Positions 17,478-27,101 are shown, numbered from the stretch's first letter. The stretch: 52,438 nt of DNA from Rugosibacter sp. (GCA_030645365.1 JAUSMB010000024.1:1-52438); one strand, 5' to 3'. The notes: generated from the letters alone by a model not told the origin. Made by a program: numbers and translations.

Positions 17478-18074
17478 TTAGCCTGATTTTGAAAGCAGCT
17501 TCAATGCGTGACGAATCCCATCGGACACCGAGCAATCCGGTGGCAGATTTTTCATCGCCGCAACGGCCTCGCGATCGTTATAGCCCAGCGCAAGCAATGC
17601 ATTAAGAATGTCCGATGAGGCATTGCTCGCCGTCTCACCAGCGCCGACTTTTATGCTGCCTGTGGCCAGCGTTTTGGGGAGTTTGTCGCGTAGCTCGAGC
17701 AGCAGGCGTTCAGCCGTTTTCTTGCCGATGCCGGGCACTTTGATGATACGCCCGGCTTCTTGCATGGCGATGGCCTGGGCCAGTTCATGTACCGACATGC
17801 CGGACAACACGGATAACGCCGTGCGTGCGCCGATGCCAGACACCTTGAGCAGCTGGCGAAAGGCCATGCGTTCGTCCTGACTGCCAAATCCATACAAGAA
17901 ATGGCCGTCTTCGCGGATCGCCAGATGAGTGAACAGCGACACCTTTTCGCCGGTTGCGGGCAGATTGTAAAAAGTGCTCATCGGCACGTCGATTTCATAG
18001 CCGAGGCCATGCACGTCGACGGTCACCGAGGGCGGATTTTTTTCCAGCAAGATTCCAGTAATACGGCCGATCAT
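17478..18074 (-). CDS. ruvA: RuvA, Holliday-junction recognition subunit
   Basis: 198 aa with the usual three domains: an OB fold ([20 protein letters not shown]), a tandem helix-hairpin-helix region ([34 protein letters not shown]) and a small C-terminal domain that contacts RuvB ([20 protein letters not shown]). The interspersed repeat lies in the flexible linker before domain III and is read KVGAGETA. Lies between ruvC and ruvB. Confidence 0.96.
   Translation of the reverse strand: MIGRITGILLEKNPPSVTVDVHGLGYEIDVPMSTFYNLPATGEKVSLFTHLAIREDGHFLYGFGSQDERMAFRQLLKVSGIGARTALSVLSGMSVHELAQAIAMQEAGRIIKVPGIGKKTAERLLLELRDKLPKTLATGSIKVGAGETASNASSDILNALLALGYNDREAVAAMKNLPPDCSVSDGIRHALKLLSKSG
17629..17652 (-). 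repeat. Interspersed repeat copy 5 (inside ruvA)
   Basis: GCCGTCTCACCAGCGCCGAC followed by TTTT on the plus strand. On the coding strand it is read as KVGAGETA in the domain II-III linker of RuvA. Confidence 0.8.
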
Positions 18075-18122
18075 AGATGTCCTTGGATTGTTTGTAATGG
18101 GACGGATGCCACCTGACTCGTG

Positions 18123-18665
18123 TTAAAGCATTCTGCCACCGCGCACGCGCCGCCCGGCGGTAGCCAGTGCCCCCATACCCTGCCCGCCGTGGGCGTGAGC
18201 GATGGCGCAGGCGAGTGCATCGGCCGCATCGGCCGAGGGCGCGCCAGGCAGATTGAGCAGACGCATGACCATCTGTTGCACTTGTTCCTTGGCGGCCTTG
18301 CCGTGGCCAACCACGGCTTGTTTGACTTGCAGTGCGGTGTATTCCGCGACGGATAAATTAGCCAGCACCAGCGCCGAAATGGCTGCGCCGCGCGCCTGGC
18401 CTAGCAACAGCGTGGATTGCGGATTGACATTGACGAAGATGATTTCAACCGCTGCCTGTTGCGGCTGATAGGTGGCGACGACTTCGCCAATGCCGTCAAG
18501 CAGCGTTTTGAGCCGTTGCGGCAAGCTGCTGTTGGCATCGGTCTTGATGCAACCGCTGGCGATGTAGGTCAGCGCATGCGCTTTTTTTTCGATGACGCCA
18601 AACCCCGTCGAACGCAAGCCGGGATCAATGCCAAGGATGCGCAGTACGGAGCTGGTTTGTTGCAT
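18123..18665 (-). CDS. ruvC: RuvC, Holliday-junction resolvase
   Basis: 180 aa from the ATG at 18665 ([17 protein letters not shown]). An upstream in-frame ATG at 18698 would overlap the yebC stop. Catalytic acidic residues are visible in [17 protein letters not shown], in [20 protein letters not shown], and in the C-terminal [15 protein letters not shown]. RuvC dimers cut four-way junctions with RuvAB. It begins the ruvCAB block, 22 bp after yebC. Confidence 0.95.
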   Translation of the reverse strand: MQQTSSVLRILGIDPGLRSTGFGVIEKKAHALTYIASGCIKTDANSSLPQRLKTLLDGIGEVVATYQPQQAAVEIIFVNVNPQSTLLLGQARGAAISALVLANLSVAEYTALQVKQAVVGHGKAAKEQVQQMVMRLLNLPGAPSADAADALACAIAHAHGGQGMGALATAGRRVRGGRML

Positions 18666-18687
18666 TACACGGTGCGTGCCGCGCGGT

Positions 18688-19413
18688 TCATTCGTCAATC
18701 ACCGCTGTGGTGTAAACCTCTTGCACATCGTCGAGTGATTCCAGTGCGTCGAGCAGTTTTTGCATCTTGACGGCATCATCGCCGGTAAACTCGACTTCGT
18801 TTTCCGGCTTCATCGTCACGTCGCCGAATTCCGGCTTGAAACCGGCTTTCTCCAACGTTTCTTTCACTTGGGCAAAATCGTTGGGCGGGGTGAGCACTTC
18901 GATGGAGCCATCCTCATTCGTCACAATATCCTCGGCACCGGCTTCAACCGCGGCATCCATCAGCTTGGCCTCATCCGTACCGGGGGCGAACAGCATCTGT
19001 CCGCAGTGCGTGAAAAGAAAAGCCACGCTGCCGTCAGTGCCCATGTTGCCGCCATGCTTGGCAAAGGCGTGGCGCACCTCGGCCACGGTGCGTACCTTGT
19101 TGTCCGTCAGGCAGTCCACCATCACCGCCGCGCCGTTGATGCCGTAGCCTTCGTAGCGGATTTCTTCGTAGCTCACGCCCTCGAGCTGGCCCGTGCCGCG
19201 CTTGATGGCGTTGTCGATGTTGTCTTTGGGCAGGCTCTGCCCCTTGGCTTTTTCCATCGCCAGGCGCAAGCGCGGGTTGGCGCTGATGTCGCCGCCGCCC
19301 ATCTTGGCGGCCACGGTGATTTCCTTGATCAGTTTGGTGAAGACCTTGCCCCGCTTGGCGTCTTGACGCCCCTTGCGGTGCTGGATATTAGCCCATTTGG
19401 AATGTCCGGCCAT
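18688..19413 (-). CDS. yebC: YebC/PmpR-family protein
   Basis: 241 aa from the ATG at 19413, which gives the invariant family start [20 protein letters not shown]. The body has the conserved GRGTGQLEG-type block ([20 protein letters not shown]) and [14 protein letters not shown]. Members were described as transcriptional regulators; more recent work links them to translation of proline-rich stretches. Genomically it precedes ruvCAB, as here. The frame is open upstream to 19503, but the family start and length support 19413. Confidence 0.96.
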   Translation of the reverse strand: MAGHSKWANIQHRKGRQDAKRGKVFTKLIKEITVAAKMGGGDISANPRLRLAMEKAKGQSLPKDNIDNAIKRGTGQLEGVSYEEIRYEGYGINGAAVMVDCLTDNKVRTVAEVRHAFAKHGGNMGTDGSVAFLFTHCGQMLFAPGTDEAKLMDAAVEAGAEDIVTNEDGSIEVLTPPNDFAQVKETLEKAGFKPEFGDVTMKPENEVEFTGDDAVKMQKLLDALESLDDVQEVYTTAVIDE

Positions 19414-19518
19414 GCGTTTTTCCCTGTGTTTGTCCTGGCATTTGCCGCGAGTGGTCTCGCGGATTTGCGTCGAGTTTGCGGTTAAGATGGCAAATTTTAA
19501 CACCTTGAAATTTCAATC

Positions 19519-21057
19519 ATGAGCCAAACCTCCAGCCAAGCGATGCCCATTGCCCAAAGTGGTACTACCGAACTGACATTGCTGACGCGCATGGCGAATC
19601 GTCACGGCCTGATTACCGGTGCGACAGGCACAGGCAAAACAGTGACTTTGCAGCGGATAGCGGAACAGCTCTCGATAGCTGGCGTGCCCGTATTTCTGGC
19701 TGATGCCAAGGGAGACCTTTCGGGGCTTTGCGCAACGGGCGTTGCCAGCGAAAAATTGCAAAAGCGGCTTGATTCAATGGGTATAACCGACTGGCAGCCA
19801 GCGGATTATCCGGCAACTTTTTGGGATGTGTTTGGTGAGCTCGGCCACCCGGCGCGAGCCACGATTTCTGACATGGGCCCGTTGCTGCTCGGCCGTTTGC
19901 TGGGCTTGAACGACACGCAATCGGGTGTGCTGCAACTAGTGTTCAAGGTAGCCGACGACCAAGGCTTGCTGTTGCTCGACCTGAAGGATCTGCGGGCGAT
20001 GGTGCAGTATGTCGGCGACCATGCGGACGAATTTCGCACCGGCTACGGCAATGTTTCGGCGGCTTCGATCGGCGCCATTCAGCGCGGCTTGCTGACGCTC
20101 GAAGAGCAAGGTGGCGACAAGTTTTTCGGCGAGCCGATGCTGGATATCGAAGACCTGATGCAGACGCACGGAAGTCGTGGCGTGATCAATGTGTTTGCGG
20201 CTGAAAAACTGATCAACTCGCCACGTCTTTACGCCAGTTTTTTGCTTTGGCTACTGGCTGAACTTTTCGAACGGCTGCCCGAAGCGGGTGATTTGGACAA
20301 GCCCAAGCTGGTGTTTTTCTTCGATGAAGCGCATCTATTGTTTAACGATGCGCCACCGGCGCTGCTGGAAAAAGTAGAGCAGGTCGTGCGGCTGATTCGC
20401 TCAAAAGGCGTTGGCGTGTTTTTCGTCACGCAAAATCCGCTGGATATTCCCGATACGGTGCTCGGGCAGCTCGGCAACCGCGTGCAGCACGCCTTGCGCG
20501 CCTTTACCCCACGCGACCAGAAAGCTGTGAAGGCCGCCGCAGATACGCTACGTGCCAATCCGGCGTTTGATGCCGCGACGGTGATTACCGAACTGGGCGT
20601 CGGCGAAGCACTGGTGTCCTTCCTCGACGAGCAGGGCAAGCCGACCGTGGTCGAGCGTGCTTTTGTACTGCCGCCGTTCTCGCGCATCGGGCCGCTGACA
20701 GCGGAGGAGCGCAAGGCGGCGATTACCGGTTCGTTGATCGCCGGACATTATGAGAAATTCATCGACCGTGAATCGGCGTTTGAAAAACTCGGCGCTGGTG
20801 ACACGCCGAAGGAAGTGCAAAGCACCGTGAATGCCTCCGATTCGGCTGCGCCCGCTAGTGAAAATGGTGGCAGTTTGCTAGGCAGCCTGGGTGGCATGCT
20901 GGGCGGAATGTTCGGCGGCGGCACGGGTAGCAGCCGAGGACGGCAAGGTATGGTTGAGGCGGCGGTGAAAAGCGCGGCACGCACAATGGGTTCGCAAGTG
21001 GGGCGAGAAATTATTCGTGGTGTATTAGGATCGATTCTCGGTGGCCGTCGCCGCTGA
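19519..21057 (+). CDS. HerA-like ATPase, DUF853 family (YjgR type)
   Basis: 512 aa. Walker A is GATGTGKT (residues 34-41) in [20 protein letters not shown], and Walker B is [13 protein letters not shown]. The family block GLSDTQ-like is [12 protein letters not shown], and [20 protein letters not shown] follows. A Gly-rich stretch ([20 protein letters not shown]) leads to a basic amphipathic tail ending GGRRR. The family resembles HerA DNA-translocating ATPases, but its role is unknown. One interspersed repeat copy is translated as KLGAGDTP before the Gly-rich region. The gene is transcribed divergently from yebC. Confidence 0.9.
   Translation: MSQTSSQAMPIAQSGTTELTLLTRMANRHGLITGATGTGKTVTLQRIAEQLSIAGVPVFLADAKGDLSGLCATGVASEKLQKRLDSMGITDWQPADYPATFWDVFGELGHPARATISDMGPLLLGRLLGLNDTQSGVLQLVFKVADDQGLLLLDLKDLRAMVQYVGDHADEFRTGYGNVSAASIGAIQRGLLTLEEQGGDKFFGEPMLDIEDLMQTHGSRGVINVFAAEKLINSPRLYASFLLWLLAELFERLPEAGDLDKPKLVFFFDEAHLLFNDAPPALLEKVEQVVRLIRSKGVGVFFVTQNPLDIPDTVLGQLGNRVQHALRAFTPRDQKAVKAAADTLRANPAFDAATVITELGVGEALVSFLDEQGKPTVVERAFVLPPFSRIGPLTAEERKAAITGSLIAGHYEKFIDRESAFEKLGAGDTPKEVQSTVNASDSAAPASENGGSLLGSLGGMLGGMFGGGTGSSRGRQGMVEAAVKSAARTMGSQVGREIIRGVLGSILGGRRR
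20783..20808 (+). repeat. Interspersed repeat copy 6 (inside the DUF853 gene)
   Basis: AAAAACTCGGCGCTGGTGAC then ACGCC. It is in the coding orientation and is read as KLGAGDTP. Confidence 0.75.
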
Positions 21058-21066
21058 TACAGACTG

Positions 21067-21846
21067 ATGCCCGCACCGTTTGTCGTCTGCCCCAAATGCG
21101 GTCATCGCCCGCCCCAGCCGCTGGGTGCAACCGATGCCTGCCCGGTCTGTGGCGTATACATGCACAAGTGGCCGCCACAGCGCGTGACAAGATCGGCGAT
21201 GGCGCAACGGGAAGCGCAGAACGAGGGTGGGTTCGGGTTTGACGAAGAGGATGCGGAGGCCAGTTCCTGGCGTGCGGACTTGTTGACCTTGCCCGACAAG
21301 GATGCGGGCGACCCTGCATTTCTGGCTGTGCGAGCAGCCGTTCTGTTCGGCCTGGCGGTTTGGGGCGTGTTCCTGATGACGCGTGATGTGAGCGATGGTG
21401 AGGTATTTCAAAGTTTCATGCACAACATCCTGCTGCCGATCCACGAAGCCGGACATGTGCTGTTCATGCCGTTCGGCGAGTTTCTCACCATCGCGGGTGG
21501 CAGCTTGTTTCAGGTATTGTTGCCGCTGGCCATTGGCATCGCTTTCCTGCGCAAAAACCGTGATCCGTTTGGCGCGGCGGTGTGCCTGTGGTGGGCGGGA
21601 ATGAGTTTTATCGACCTGGCGCCCTACATCTATGATGCCTTGCAGCCACAGCTCATGCTGCTCGGCGGGCACACCGGCGAGGACGGCCCGCATGACTGGA
21701 TTTATCTTTTTGATACCCTTGGCGGCTTGTCACACGCGCAAGCCTGGGGGTGCTTTGTGCGGATGGTGGGCGCGCTGCTGGCGTTGCTTGCGCTCGCCTG
21801 GGCAGGGCTGGTGTTGCGGCGCGCTTATCAGCGGCGCGCTGTTTGA
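21067..21846 (+). CDS. Membrane protein with zinc ribbon and HEAGH motif
   Basis: 259 aa, no close family recognised. The N-terminus is a zinc ribbon (CxxC pairs C8/C11 and C25/C28 in VVCPKCGH and ACPVCGVYM). A charged linker follows, then about four hydrophobic segments (from residue 95 on). His126-Glu-Ala-Gly-His130 (PIHEAGHVLF) lies just before a membrane segment and matches the HExxH zinc signature of intramembrane metallopeptidases such as site-2 proteases. A possible third ligand is the Asp in FIDLAPYIYD (about 181). Whether it is an active protease is unknown. It starts 9 bp after the DUF853 gene and is probably cotranscribed with it. Confidence 0.75.
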   Translation: MPAPFVVCPKCGHRPPQPLGATDACPVCGVYMHKWPPQRVTRSAMAQREAQNEGGFGFDEEDAEASSWRADLLTLPDKDAGDPAFLAVRAAVLFGLAVWGVFLMTRDVSDGEVFQSFMHNILLPIHEAGHVLFMPFGEFLTIAGGSLFQVLLPLAIGIAFLRKNRDPFGAAVCLWWAGMSFIDLAPYIYDALQPQLMLLGGHTGEDGPHDWIYLFDTLGGLSHAQAWGCFVRMVGALLALLALAWAGLVLRRAYQRRAV

Positions 21847-21883
21847 GCCAGCAGTTGAACGCGGACCGAAAGTGAGATGCAGG

Positions 21884-24529
21884 TTATGCACGCGGATGAT
21901 CAGCGGAAGGTCGCGAAGGTCGCTGAGGCACCCAAAACCGTTTCACCACTTCCAGCGTGACAACGAGCAGGACTGTTGCAGTCAGGATGGCCATGAGGTC
22001 ATTGACATGCAATGGCCCGAAGCGGAACAGGTCACGCGCAGGTGGCCATAACAGGATGAGGCTGAGCAGCGCGGTGGTTACTGCGGTGACCCAGAACAGC
22101 GCACGGTTGTTCAGGCGCAGGGCGTTGATCAATGAACTGCTGAAGGAGCGATTGACCAGCACCAGCCCGAGATTGATCAGCACCAGCGCGACAAAGGTGA
22201 GCGCGCGCACTTCGTTTTCGGGCATGCCACGGGAGAGGGCGAGCAGATAGAGCGCGGCGAGCACGCCGAAGGCGAACAGGCCTTGCAGCACGCTCCACAG
22301 GATGAATGGCAAGGAAAACAGGCGGCTGTTGGCTGCGCGCGGGCTGCGCTGCATGATGTCGCGCTCTTCTTCTTCGGCTTCGAAAACGATCGAGCAGACA
22401 GGATCGATGACCATTTCGAGAAAGGCGATGTGGATGGGCATGAAAATCAGCGGCGAGCCCATGACCAGCGGCAGCAAGGCGAGTCCGGCAATCGGCAGGT
22501 GGATGGCAAAAATATAGCCCATGGCCTTGCGTAAATTATCGTAAATGCGGCGGCCAAGACGCACGGTTTTGACGATGGAGCCAAAATCATCATCCAGCAA
22601 CACCAGCGCGGCGGCTTCGCGCGCCACGTCCGTGCCGCGGCCGCCCATGGCGATGCCGATGTCCGCGGCTTTGAGCGATGGCGCATCATTCACGCCGTCT
22701 CCCGTCATGGCGACGACCTCGCCATTGGCCTTGAGTGCGCGCACGATGCGCAGTTTTTGCGCGGGCATGATGCGCGCGAAAACAGAAACCGCAAGGATGC
22801 GTTGGCTTAATTCCGCGTTACTCATGGTTTCGATCTCGTCGCCGGTGAGTACGGCATCCGATGTTATCCCTGCGGCATGGGCGATGGCGCGTGCGGTAGT
22901 CGGGTAGTCGCCGGTGATCATTACCACACGGATGCCAGCCGAGCGGCATTCACGCACCGCGTCGGGCACGGATGCGCGCAAGGGATCAGCCAGGCCGACC
23001 AGGCCGACGAAACGGAACGCGCAGCCATGGGTTGCAAAATCAAGCGGCGACGCGGGCCATTCCGGCGCGTGTGGCTTGGTCGCCACTGCCTGCGCTACAG
23101 CCAGCACGCGCATGCCTTGTTCCGCGAGCGCATTGACTTCATGCGTGAGCTTGGCCAGCGCGGCGGCATCAAACTGGCAAAGCGCAGCAATGGCTTCGGG
23201 CGCGCCTTTGGCGGCGACGCGGTAGCTGTCTGTACCCGTGATTTGCCAAATCTGGGTGACGGCGAGCAAATCCGGGCGCAGGCCGTAGCTGTGGATGAGG
23301 GTTTCCTGTGTATTTTTTGCCGAGGCCAGGGCATGAAATGCTTTGTCCATCGGGTCGAAGGCTTCCGGTGCGCTGGCCAGACGCCCGCAATCGACGAGGG
23401 TTTGAAATTTTTCCGGCAACGGCTGCGCGTGCTCGGGTTCGGGTTTGGGTTCGGGAGATGGCTTATGCGTTTCACCCGCCACCACCAGCGCTGCGATCGC
23501 CATGCGGTTTTCGGTTAGTGTGCCGGTTTTGTCGGTGCACAACACGGTGGCCGCACCCAGCGTTTCGATCGCCGCCGCGTGACGCGTGAGCACGCGCGCG
23601 CGGGAAATACGCCAGGCGCCCATCACGGTGAACACCGTGAGCACCAGCGGAAACTCTTCCGGCAGCATCGACATACCCAGCGCAATGCCAGCCAGAATGG
23701 CATCCAGCCACGAGCCGCGCGTGAGGCCGTAAAGCAACACCGCGATGACGCAGCAAACCAGGCCGAACAGGCCAAAGAAACGCACCATGCGGCGGGTTTC
23801 CTGCGTCAGGCGTGGCGGCACGTTGTCGATGGTTTCCAGCGCCTGGCCGATTTTGCCAATTTCGCTGCGCGGGCCGGTGGCGGTGACTTCAGCCAGGCCC
23901 TGGCCGCGCACGATGAGCGTGCCGGAAAAGATGAAGGGCAAATCGTCGCCACCGGGACGCACGGTTGATGCTGTATTTGCTGTGCTTGCCGTATCACCAA
24001 CGCCGGCGCTTTGCGTCCCTGCGGGAACTTTTCCTGAGTCATCGCCTGCCAGCTTGCGCACAGGCACCGATTCTCCGGTCAGGAGCGATTCATCCACCTG
24101 CATGTCCGTCGCCTGAATCAACCGCGCATCGGCGGGCACGCGGTCACCTTCGGCAAGCAGAACCAGATCGCCGCGCACCACTTCGCGGCCGGGGATGCGG
24201 TGCTGCTCGCCATGGCGAATCACCAGCGCACGCGGGCTGGTCAAATCGCGCAGCGCCTCGAGCACGCGCTCGCTGCGGCTTTCCTGCACGATGGCGATGG
24301 CCACGGAAATGGACGCAAAGGCCAGCAGCAGCAAGGCTTCGGCCAGGTCACCCAGAATCAGGTAAACAATGCCCGAGCCAATGAGCAGGCCAAACATCGG
24401 TTCGCGAATCACCCCTAGCGCGATACGCGGCAAGGTGCGTTTCCCCTGGCGCGGCAGCTCGTTATAACCTTCCGCTTGCAGCCGGATTTGCGCTTCGCTG
24501 CTGGTTAAGCCTTTTAGCGCTTCCGGCAC
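21884..24529 (-). CDS. Cation-translocating P-type ATPase (calcium/PMCA-like)
   Basis: 881 aa with all core motifs: TGES in DESLLTGESVPV, membrane helix 4 as MSMLPEEFPLVLTVF, the phosphorylation site CTDKTGTLTEN, the ATP-site KGAPEA, TGDGVNDAPSLKAADIG, and C-terminal membrane helices. There is no N-terminal heavy-metal domain. PEEFP in helix 4 and the overall order fit the P2-type calcium/divalent exporters; ion specificity is not proven. Between TGES and the next strand there is an extra Ala/Thr/Ser-rich stretch of about 25 residues containing a variant interspersed repeat copy. A 37-bp gap separates it from the convergent membrane-protein gene. Confidence 0.92.
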   Translation of the reverse strand: MPEALKGLTSSEAQIRLQAEGYNELPRQGKRTLPRIALGVIREPMFGLLIGSGIVYLILGDLAEALLLLAFASISVAIAIVQESRSERVLEALRDLTSPRALVIRHGEQHRIPGREVVRGDLVLLAEGDRVPADARLIQATDMQVDESLLTGESVPVRKLAGDDSGKVPAGTQSAGVGDTASTANTASTVRPGGDDLPFIFSGTLIVRGQGLAEVTATGPRSEIGKIGQALETIDNVPPRLTQETRRMVRFFGLFGLVCCVIAVLLYGLTRGSWLDAILAGIALGMSMLPEEFPLVLTVFTVMGAWRISRARVLTRHAAAIETLGAATVLCTDKTGTLTENRMAIAALVVAGETHKPSPEPKPEPEHAQPLPEKFQTLVDCGRLASAPEAFDPMDKAFHALASAKNTQETLIHSYGLRPDLLAVTQIWQITGTDSYRVAAKGAPEAIAALCQFDAAALAKLTHEVNALAEQGMRVLAVAQAVATKPHAPEWPASPLDFATHGCAFRFVGLVGLADPLRASVPDAVRECRSAGIRVVMITGDYPTTARAIAHAAGITSDAVLTGDEIETMSNAELSQRILAVSVFARIMPAQKLRIVRALKANGEVVAMTGDGVNDAPSLKAADIGIAMGGRGTDVAREAAALVLLDDDFGSIVKTVRLGRRIYDNLRKAMGYIFAIHLPIAGLALLPLVMGSPLIFMPIHIAFLEMVIDPVCSIVFEAEEEERDIMQRSPRAANSRLFSLPFILWSVLQGLFAFGVLAALYLLALSRGMPENEVRALTFVALVLINLGLVLVNRSFSSSLINALRLNNRALFWVTAVTTALLSLILLWPPARDLFRFGPLHVNDLMAILTATVLLVVTLEVVKRFWVPQRPSRPSADHPRA
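23988..24013 (-). repeat. Interspersed repeat copy 7, variant (inside the P-type ATPase gene)
   Basis: GCCGTATCACCAACGCCGGC then GCTTTGCG. It is like the consensus but has three extra bases in the middle, so length is kept in frame. It is read AGVGDTA in an extra Ala/Thr-rich stretch. Confidence 0.6.
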
Positions 24530-24536
24530 GATGGTG

Positions 24537-25367
24537 CTAGCCTATGCCTAGTCGGCGGCAAATTTCCAGCGTTAGCCGGGATTGATTCATGGAGTAAAAA
24601 TGCAGACCGGGTACCCCCCGGTTGATGAGCTGGTGGCACAGGTCAGTAACGACATCCAGCCCGAAGGCTTGAACGGAAGCGGCATCATCACCGAAACTCT
24701 CGAACTGCTTGCGCATCCAGCGGGGAATTTCAGCGCCGCAGGCATCTGAAAAACGCGCGAGTTTCGAAAAGCTGGCAATGGGCATGATGCCTGGAATAAT
24801 CGGTACGGTGATACCCAGCGCTCGCGCATCGGCAACGAAACGCTCGAAGGCGTCAATGTTGTAAAAATATTGCGTGATCGCGGTGTTCGCGCCTGCGTCT
24901 ACCTTGCGTTTGAAATTCAGCAAATCATCGCGCGGTGTTTTGGCTTGCGGATGCCATTCGGGATAGGCAGCCACATCAATGTGAAAAGCATCGCCTGTTT
25001 CTTGCCGAATGAATGCTACCAATTCGTTAGCATGACGGAATTCGCCCGGGTCGGCCATGCCGGAGGGTAAATCGCCGCGCAAGGCGACGATGCGGCGGAT
25101 GCCACGGTCGCTAAAGATCGCGAGCAATTCACGGATGCTCGCTTGCGTAGCACCGATGCACGACAGATGCGGCGCAGCCACATGGCCAGCGGCGGCAATT
25201 TCGCTGACGGTCGCCAGCGTGCGCTCTTGCGTTGATCCGCCGGCACCGTAAGTGACGGAGAAAAAGGCGGGCTTGAGTATCGCCAGCCGCTCGCGGGCTT
25301 CACGCAATTTTTCGATGCCTTCTACCGTTTGCGGTGGAAAGAATTCTATGGAGAGTTCAAGATTCAT
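24537..25367 (-). CDS. metF: 5,10-methylenetetrahydrofolate reductase
   Basis: 276 aa FAD-dependent TIM barrel. Family marks are ELSIEFFPPQT with the catalytic Glu, FFSVTYGAGGSTQERT, HLSCIGAT, VALRGDLPSG and TQYFYNIDAFERF. It makes 5-methyl-THF for methionine synthesis. It lies 89 bp after ahcY on the same strand, so both enzymes of the methionine/SAM cycle are probably expressed from the riboswitch-controlled promoter. The gap between them contains a long inverted repeat built from two interspersed repeat copies. Confidence 0.96.
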   Translation of the reverse strand: MNLELSIEFFPPQTVEGIEKLREARERLAILKPAFFSVTYGAGGSTQERTLATVSEIAAAGHVAAPHLSCIGATQASIRELLAIFSDRGIRRIVALRGDLPSGMADPGEFRHANELVAFIRQETGDAFHIDVAAYPEWHPQAKTPRDDLLNFKRKVDAGANTAITQYFYNIDAFERFVADARALGITVPIIPGIMPIASFSKLARFSDACGAEIPRWMRKQFESFGDDAASVQAFGLDVVTDLCHQLINRGVPGLHFYSMNQSRLTLEICRRLGIG

Positions 25368-25379
25368 ACGTAGCCCTGA

Positions 25380-25452
25380 AGATCGGCTCTGGTGATGCGT
25401 ATGCGTTGTTTATGCCGCATACGCGCCGTATCACCAGCGCCGACTTTTTGCG
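25380..25452. repeat. Inverted pair of interspersed repeats forming a hairpin (copies 8 and 8')
   Basis: Copy 8 (25425-25452, minus orientation) begins GCCGTATCACCAGCGCCGAC. The opposite-orientation partial copy GATCGGCTCTGGTGAT lies at 25381-25396. Flanking GCGTATGCG (25397-25405) and CGCATACGC (25417-25425) extend the pairing, giving a long imperfect stem between ahcY and metF. It could act as an mRNA processing or attenuation structure within the operon. Confidence 0.75.
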
Positions 25453-25456
25453 TTAA

Positions 25457-26875
25457 TCAATAGCGATAATGTTCTGGCTTGTAAGGGCCGGTTTTCGCTA
25501 CGCCAATGTATGTTGCTTGTTGCTCGGTGAGCTCGGTGAGTTGTGCATTCAGTTTTTTCAACTGCAAGCGCGCCACTTTTTCATCCAGATGCTTGGGCAG
25601 CGTATATACGCCCACGGGATAATCCGCATTGCGTGTAAATAACTCGATCTGCGCAATCGTCTGGTTGGCGAAGGAAGAGGACATCACATAACTGGGATGC
25701 CCCGTGCCGCAGCCGAGGTTAACCAGCCGACCCTTGGCCAGCAGGATGATGCGTTTCCCGTCGGGAAAAATGATGTGATCAACCTGGGGCTTGATCTCTT
25801 CCCACTGGTATTGCTCCAGCGCGGCGACTTCGATCTCGTTATCAAAATGCCCAATATTGCAGACGATGGCCTGATCTTTCATCTTCGCCATGTGGTCATG
25901 CGTGATGACATGATAATTGCCTGTGCAGGTGACAAAAATGTCGGCCTTGTCGGCGGCGTAATCCATGGTCACGACGCGATAGCCTTCCATCGCCGCTTGT
26001 AGCGCGCAGATCGGGTCGACTTCGGTTACCCACACTTGCGCCGAGAGCGCGCGCATGGCTTGGGCAGAACCCTTGCCTACGTCGCCGTAACCGGCAATCA
26101 CCGCTACTTTGCCGGCGATCATCACGTCAGTGGCGCGCTTGATGCCATCCACCAGTGATTCACGGCAACCGTAGAGGTTATCGAATTTGGATTTGGTCAC
26201 GCTGTCGTTCACATTGATCGCAGGGAATTTCAATTCGCCGCGCTCATGCATCTGGTACAGGCGATGCACGCCGGTGGTGGTTTCTTCGGTCACGCCCTTG
26301 ATGTGCGCCAAACGCGTGGAATACCAGGTTTTGTCGACCGCGATTTTGGCTTTGATGGCGGCAAACAATACACGCTCTTCTTCGCTGGTGGGGTGATTCA
26401 ATACGGCTTGGTCTTGCTCAGCTTTCGCGCCCAAATGCAGCAGCAGCGTGGCGTCCCCGCCATCATCCAGAATCATGTTGCTGTAACCGTTATCTGGCCA
26501 TTCAAAAATGCGGTGGGTGTAATCCCAGTAATCTTCCAGCGTCTCGCCCTTCACCGCAAATACAGCCGTGCCACCAGCAGCAATCGCAGCAGCGGCATGA
26601 TCCTGCGTCGAAAAAATATTGCACGAGGCCCAGCGTACTGCGGCACCCAACGCTTGCAGGGTTTCGATCAACACGGCGGTTTGGATCGTCATGTGCAGCG
26701 AGCCAGTAATGCGCGTGCCGCGCAAAGGTTGCGCGGTAGCAAATTCTTCACGAATCGCCATCAAGCCAGGCATTTCAGTTTCGGCGATGGCGATTTCCTT
26801 GCGCCCCCAGGTGGCAAGGCTCAGATCGGCAATCACATAATCAGGGGTTGTTGCATTAGCGGTCACAGCATTCAT
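25457..26875 (-). CDS. ahcY: S-adenosylhomocysteine hydrolase
   Basis: 472 aa. It cleaves S-adenosylhomocysteine to adenosine and homocysteine with bound NAD. Visible motifs are [35 protein letters not shown], the NAD loop [16 protein letters not shown], and the C-terminal [12 protein letters not shown]. The ATG at 26875 ([10 protein letters not shown]) follows AAGGAG; the frame stays open upstream through the riboswitch leader and tRNA, which is not coding. The ribosome-binding site lies inside a 7-bp inverted repeat. The bacterial-type insertion of about 40 residues ([15 protein letters not shown] region) is present. Confidence 0.97.
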   Translation of the reverse strand: MNAVTANATTPDYVIADLSLATWGRKEIAIAETEMPGLMAIREEFATAQPLRGTRITGSLHMTIQTAVLIETLQALGAAVRWASCNIFSTQDHAAAAIAAGGTAVFAVKGETLEDYWDYTHRIFEWPDNGYSNMILDDGGDATLLLHLGAKAEQDQAVLNHPTSEEERVLFAAIKAKIAVDKTWYSTRLAHIKGVTEETTTGVHRLYQMHERGELKFPAINVNDSVTKSKFDNLYGCRESLVDGIKRATDVMIAGKVAVIAGYGDVGKGSAQAMRALSAQVWVTEVDPICALQAAMEGYRVVTMDYAADKADIFVTCTGNYHVITHDHMAKMKDQAIVCNIGHFDNEIEVAALEQYQWEEIKPQVDHIIFPDGKRIILLAKGRLVNLGCGTGHPSYVMSSSFANQTIAQIELFTRNADYPVGVYTLPKHLDEKVARLQLKKLNAQLTELTEQQATYIGVAKTGPYKPEHYRY

Positions 26876-26892
26876 TTCAAGGCTCCTTGAAA
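26875..26892 (-). promoter_or_regulatory. Hairpin enclosing the ahcY ribosome-binding site
   Basis: TTTCAAG and CTTGAAA (7-bp stem, 4-nt loop) enclose the AAGGAG and touch the ahcY start codon. Such a stem could hide the ribosome-binding site when the upstream SAH riboswitch is unoccupied. The switch mechanism is inferred. Confidence 0.55.
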
Positions 26893-26959
26893 AACAGTGA
26901 CCGGGAAGAGCGGTGCATCGATGCAACTTATATGCGAACTCACCCTGCCCGGTATGGGT

Positions 26960-27037
26960 TAAGTGAGCGCAGTTTGCAAAAAATAACCGAGCCTGGGGAG
27001 AGATGGAACTCTCGCCTTGCAGCGCCCCTCGGAAGCT
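26960..27037 (-). ncRNA. SAH riboswitch in the ahcY leader
   Basis: Read on the minus strand, the leader has CCGAGGGGCGCTGC, a variable stem (GGCGAGAG...CTCTCCC), CCAGGCTCGG, an A/T-rich spacer and a TGCGCTCAC segment. These are the conserved blocks of the S-adenosylhomocysteine riboswitch: P1 from CCGAG/CTCGG, the ligand core, and a 3' pseudoknot strand pairing with GCGC. The class is known as an on-switch upstream of ahcY, sometimes with metF and metH, in beta- and gammaproteobacteria. The TATAAT box ends only a few bases before it. Confidence 0.88.
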
Positions 27038-27041
27038 GCAA

Positions 27042-27070
27042 ATTATAACGGATACGGAGAATAAGATTGA
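27042..27070 (-). promoter_or_regulatory. ahcY promoter
   Basis: A perfect TATAAT -10 box lies at 27047-27042 on the minus strand. At 17-bp spacing the -35 position reads TCAATC (weak). The predicted start falls at the first bases of the SAH riboswitch. Its -35 region overlaps that of the divergent tRNA promoter. Confidence 0.65.
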
Positions 27071-27096
27071 CGCACTGCGGCAAAGTCGTGCATAAT
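27067..27096 (+). promoter_or_regulatory. Initiator tRNA promoter
   Basis: TTGACG (27067-27072), an 18-bp spacer and CATAAT (27091-27096), then 5 bp to the tRNA. The predicted transcription start coincides with the first tRNA nucleotides, so the 5' leader would be absent or almost absent. Confidence 0.6.
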
Positions 27097-27101
27097 TCGC
27101 C

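Noticed and set aside
18369-18381. A further copy of the interspersed repeat in ruvC
   Set aside because: Only 13 bases (CACCAGCGCCGA region) match, with no flanking similarity. It is explained by codon usage for ALVL.
18760-19485. Long plus-strand frame (241 codons) opposite yebC
   Set aside because: Its composition is a reverse-complement shadow (His/Ala/Gly-rich) of the well-conserved yebC gene. No ribosome-binding site or family.
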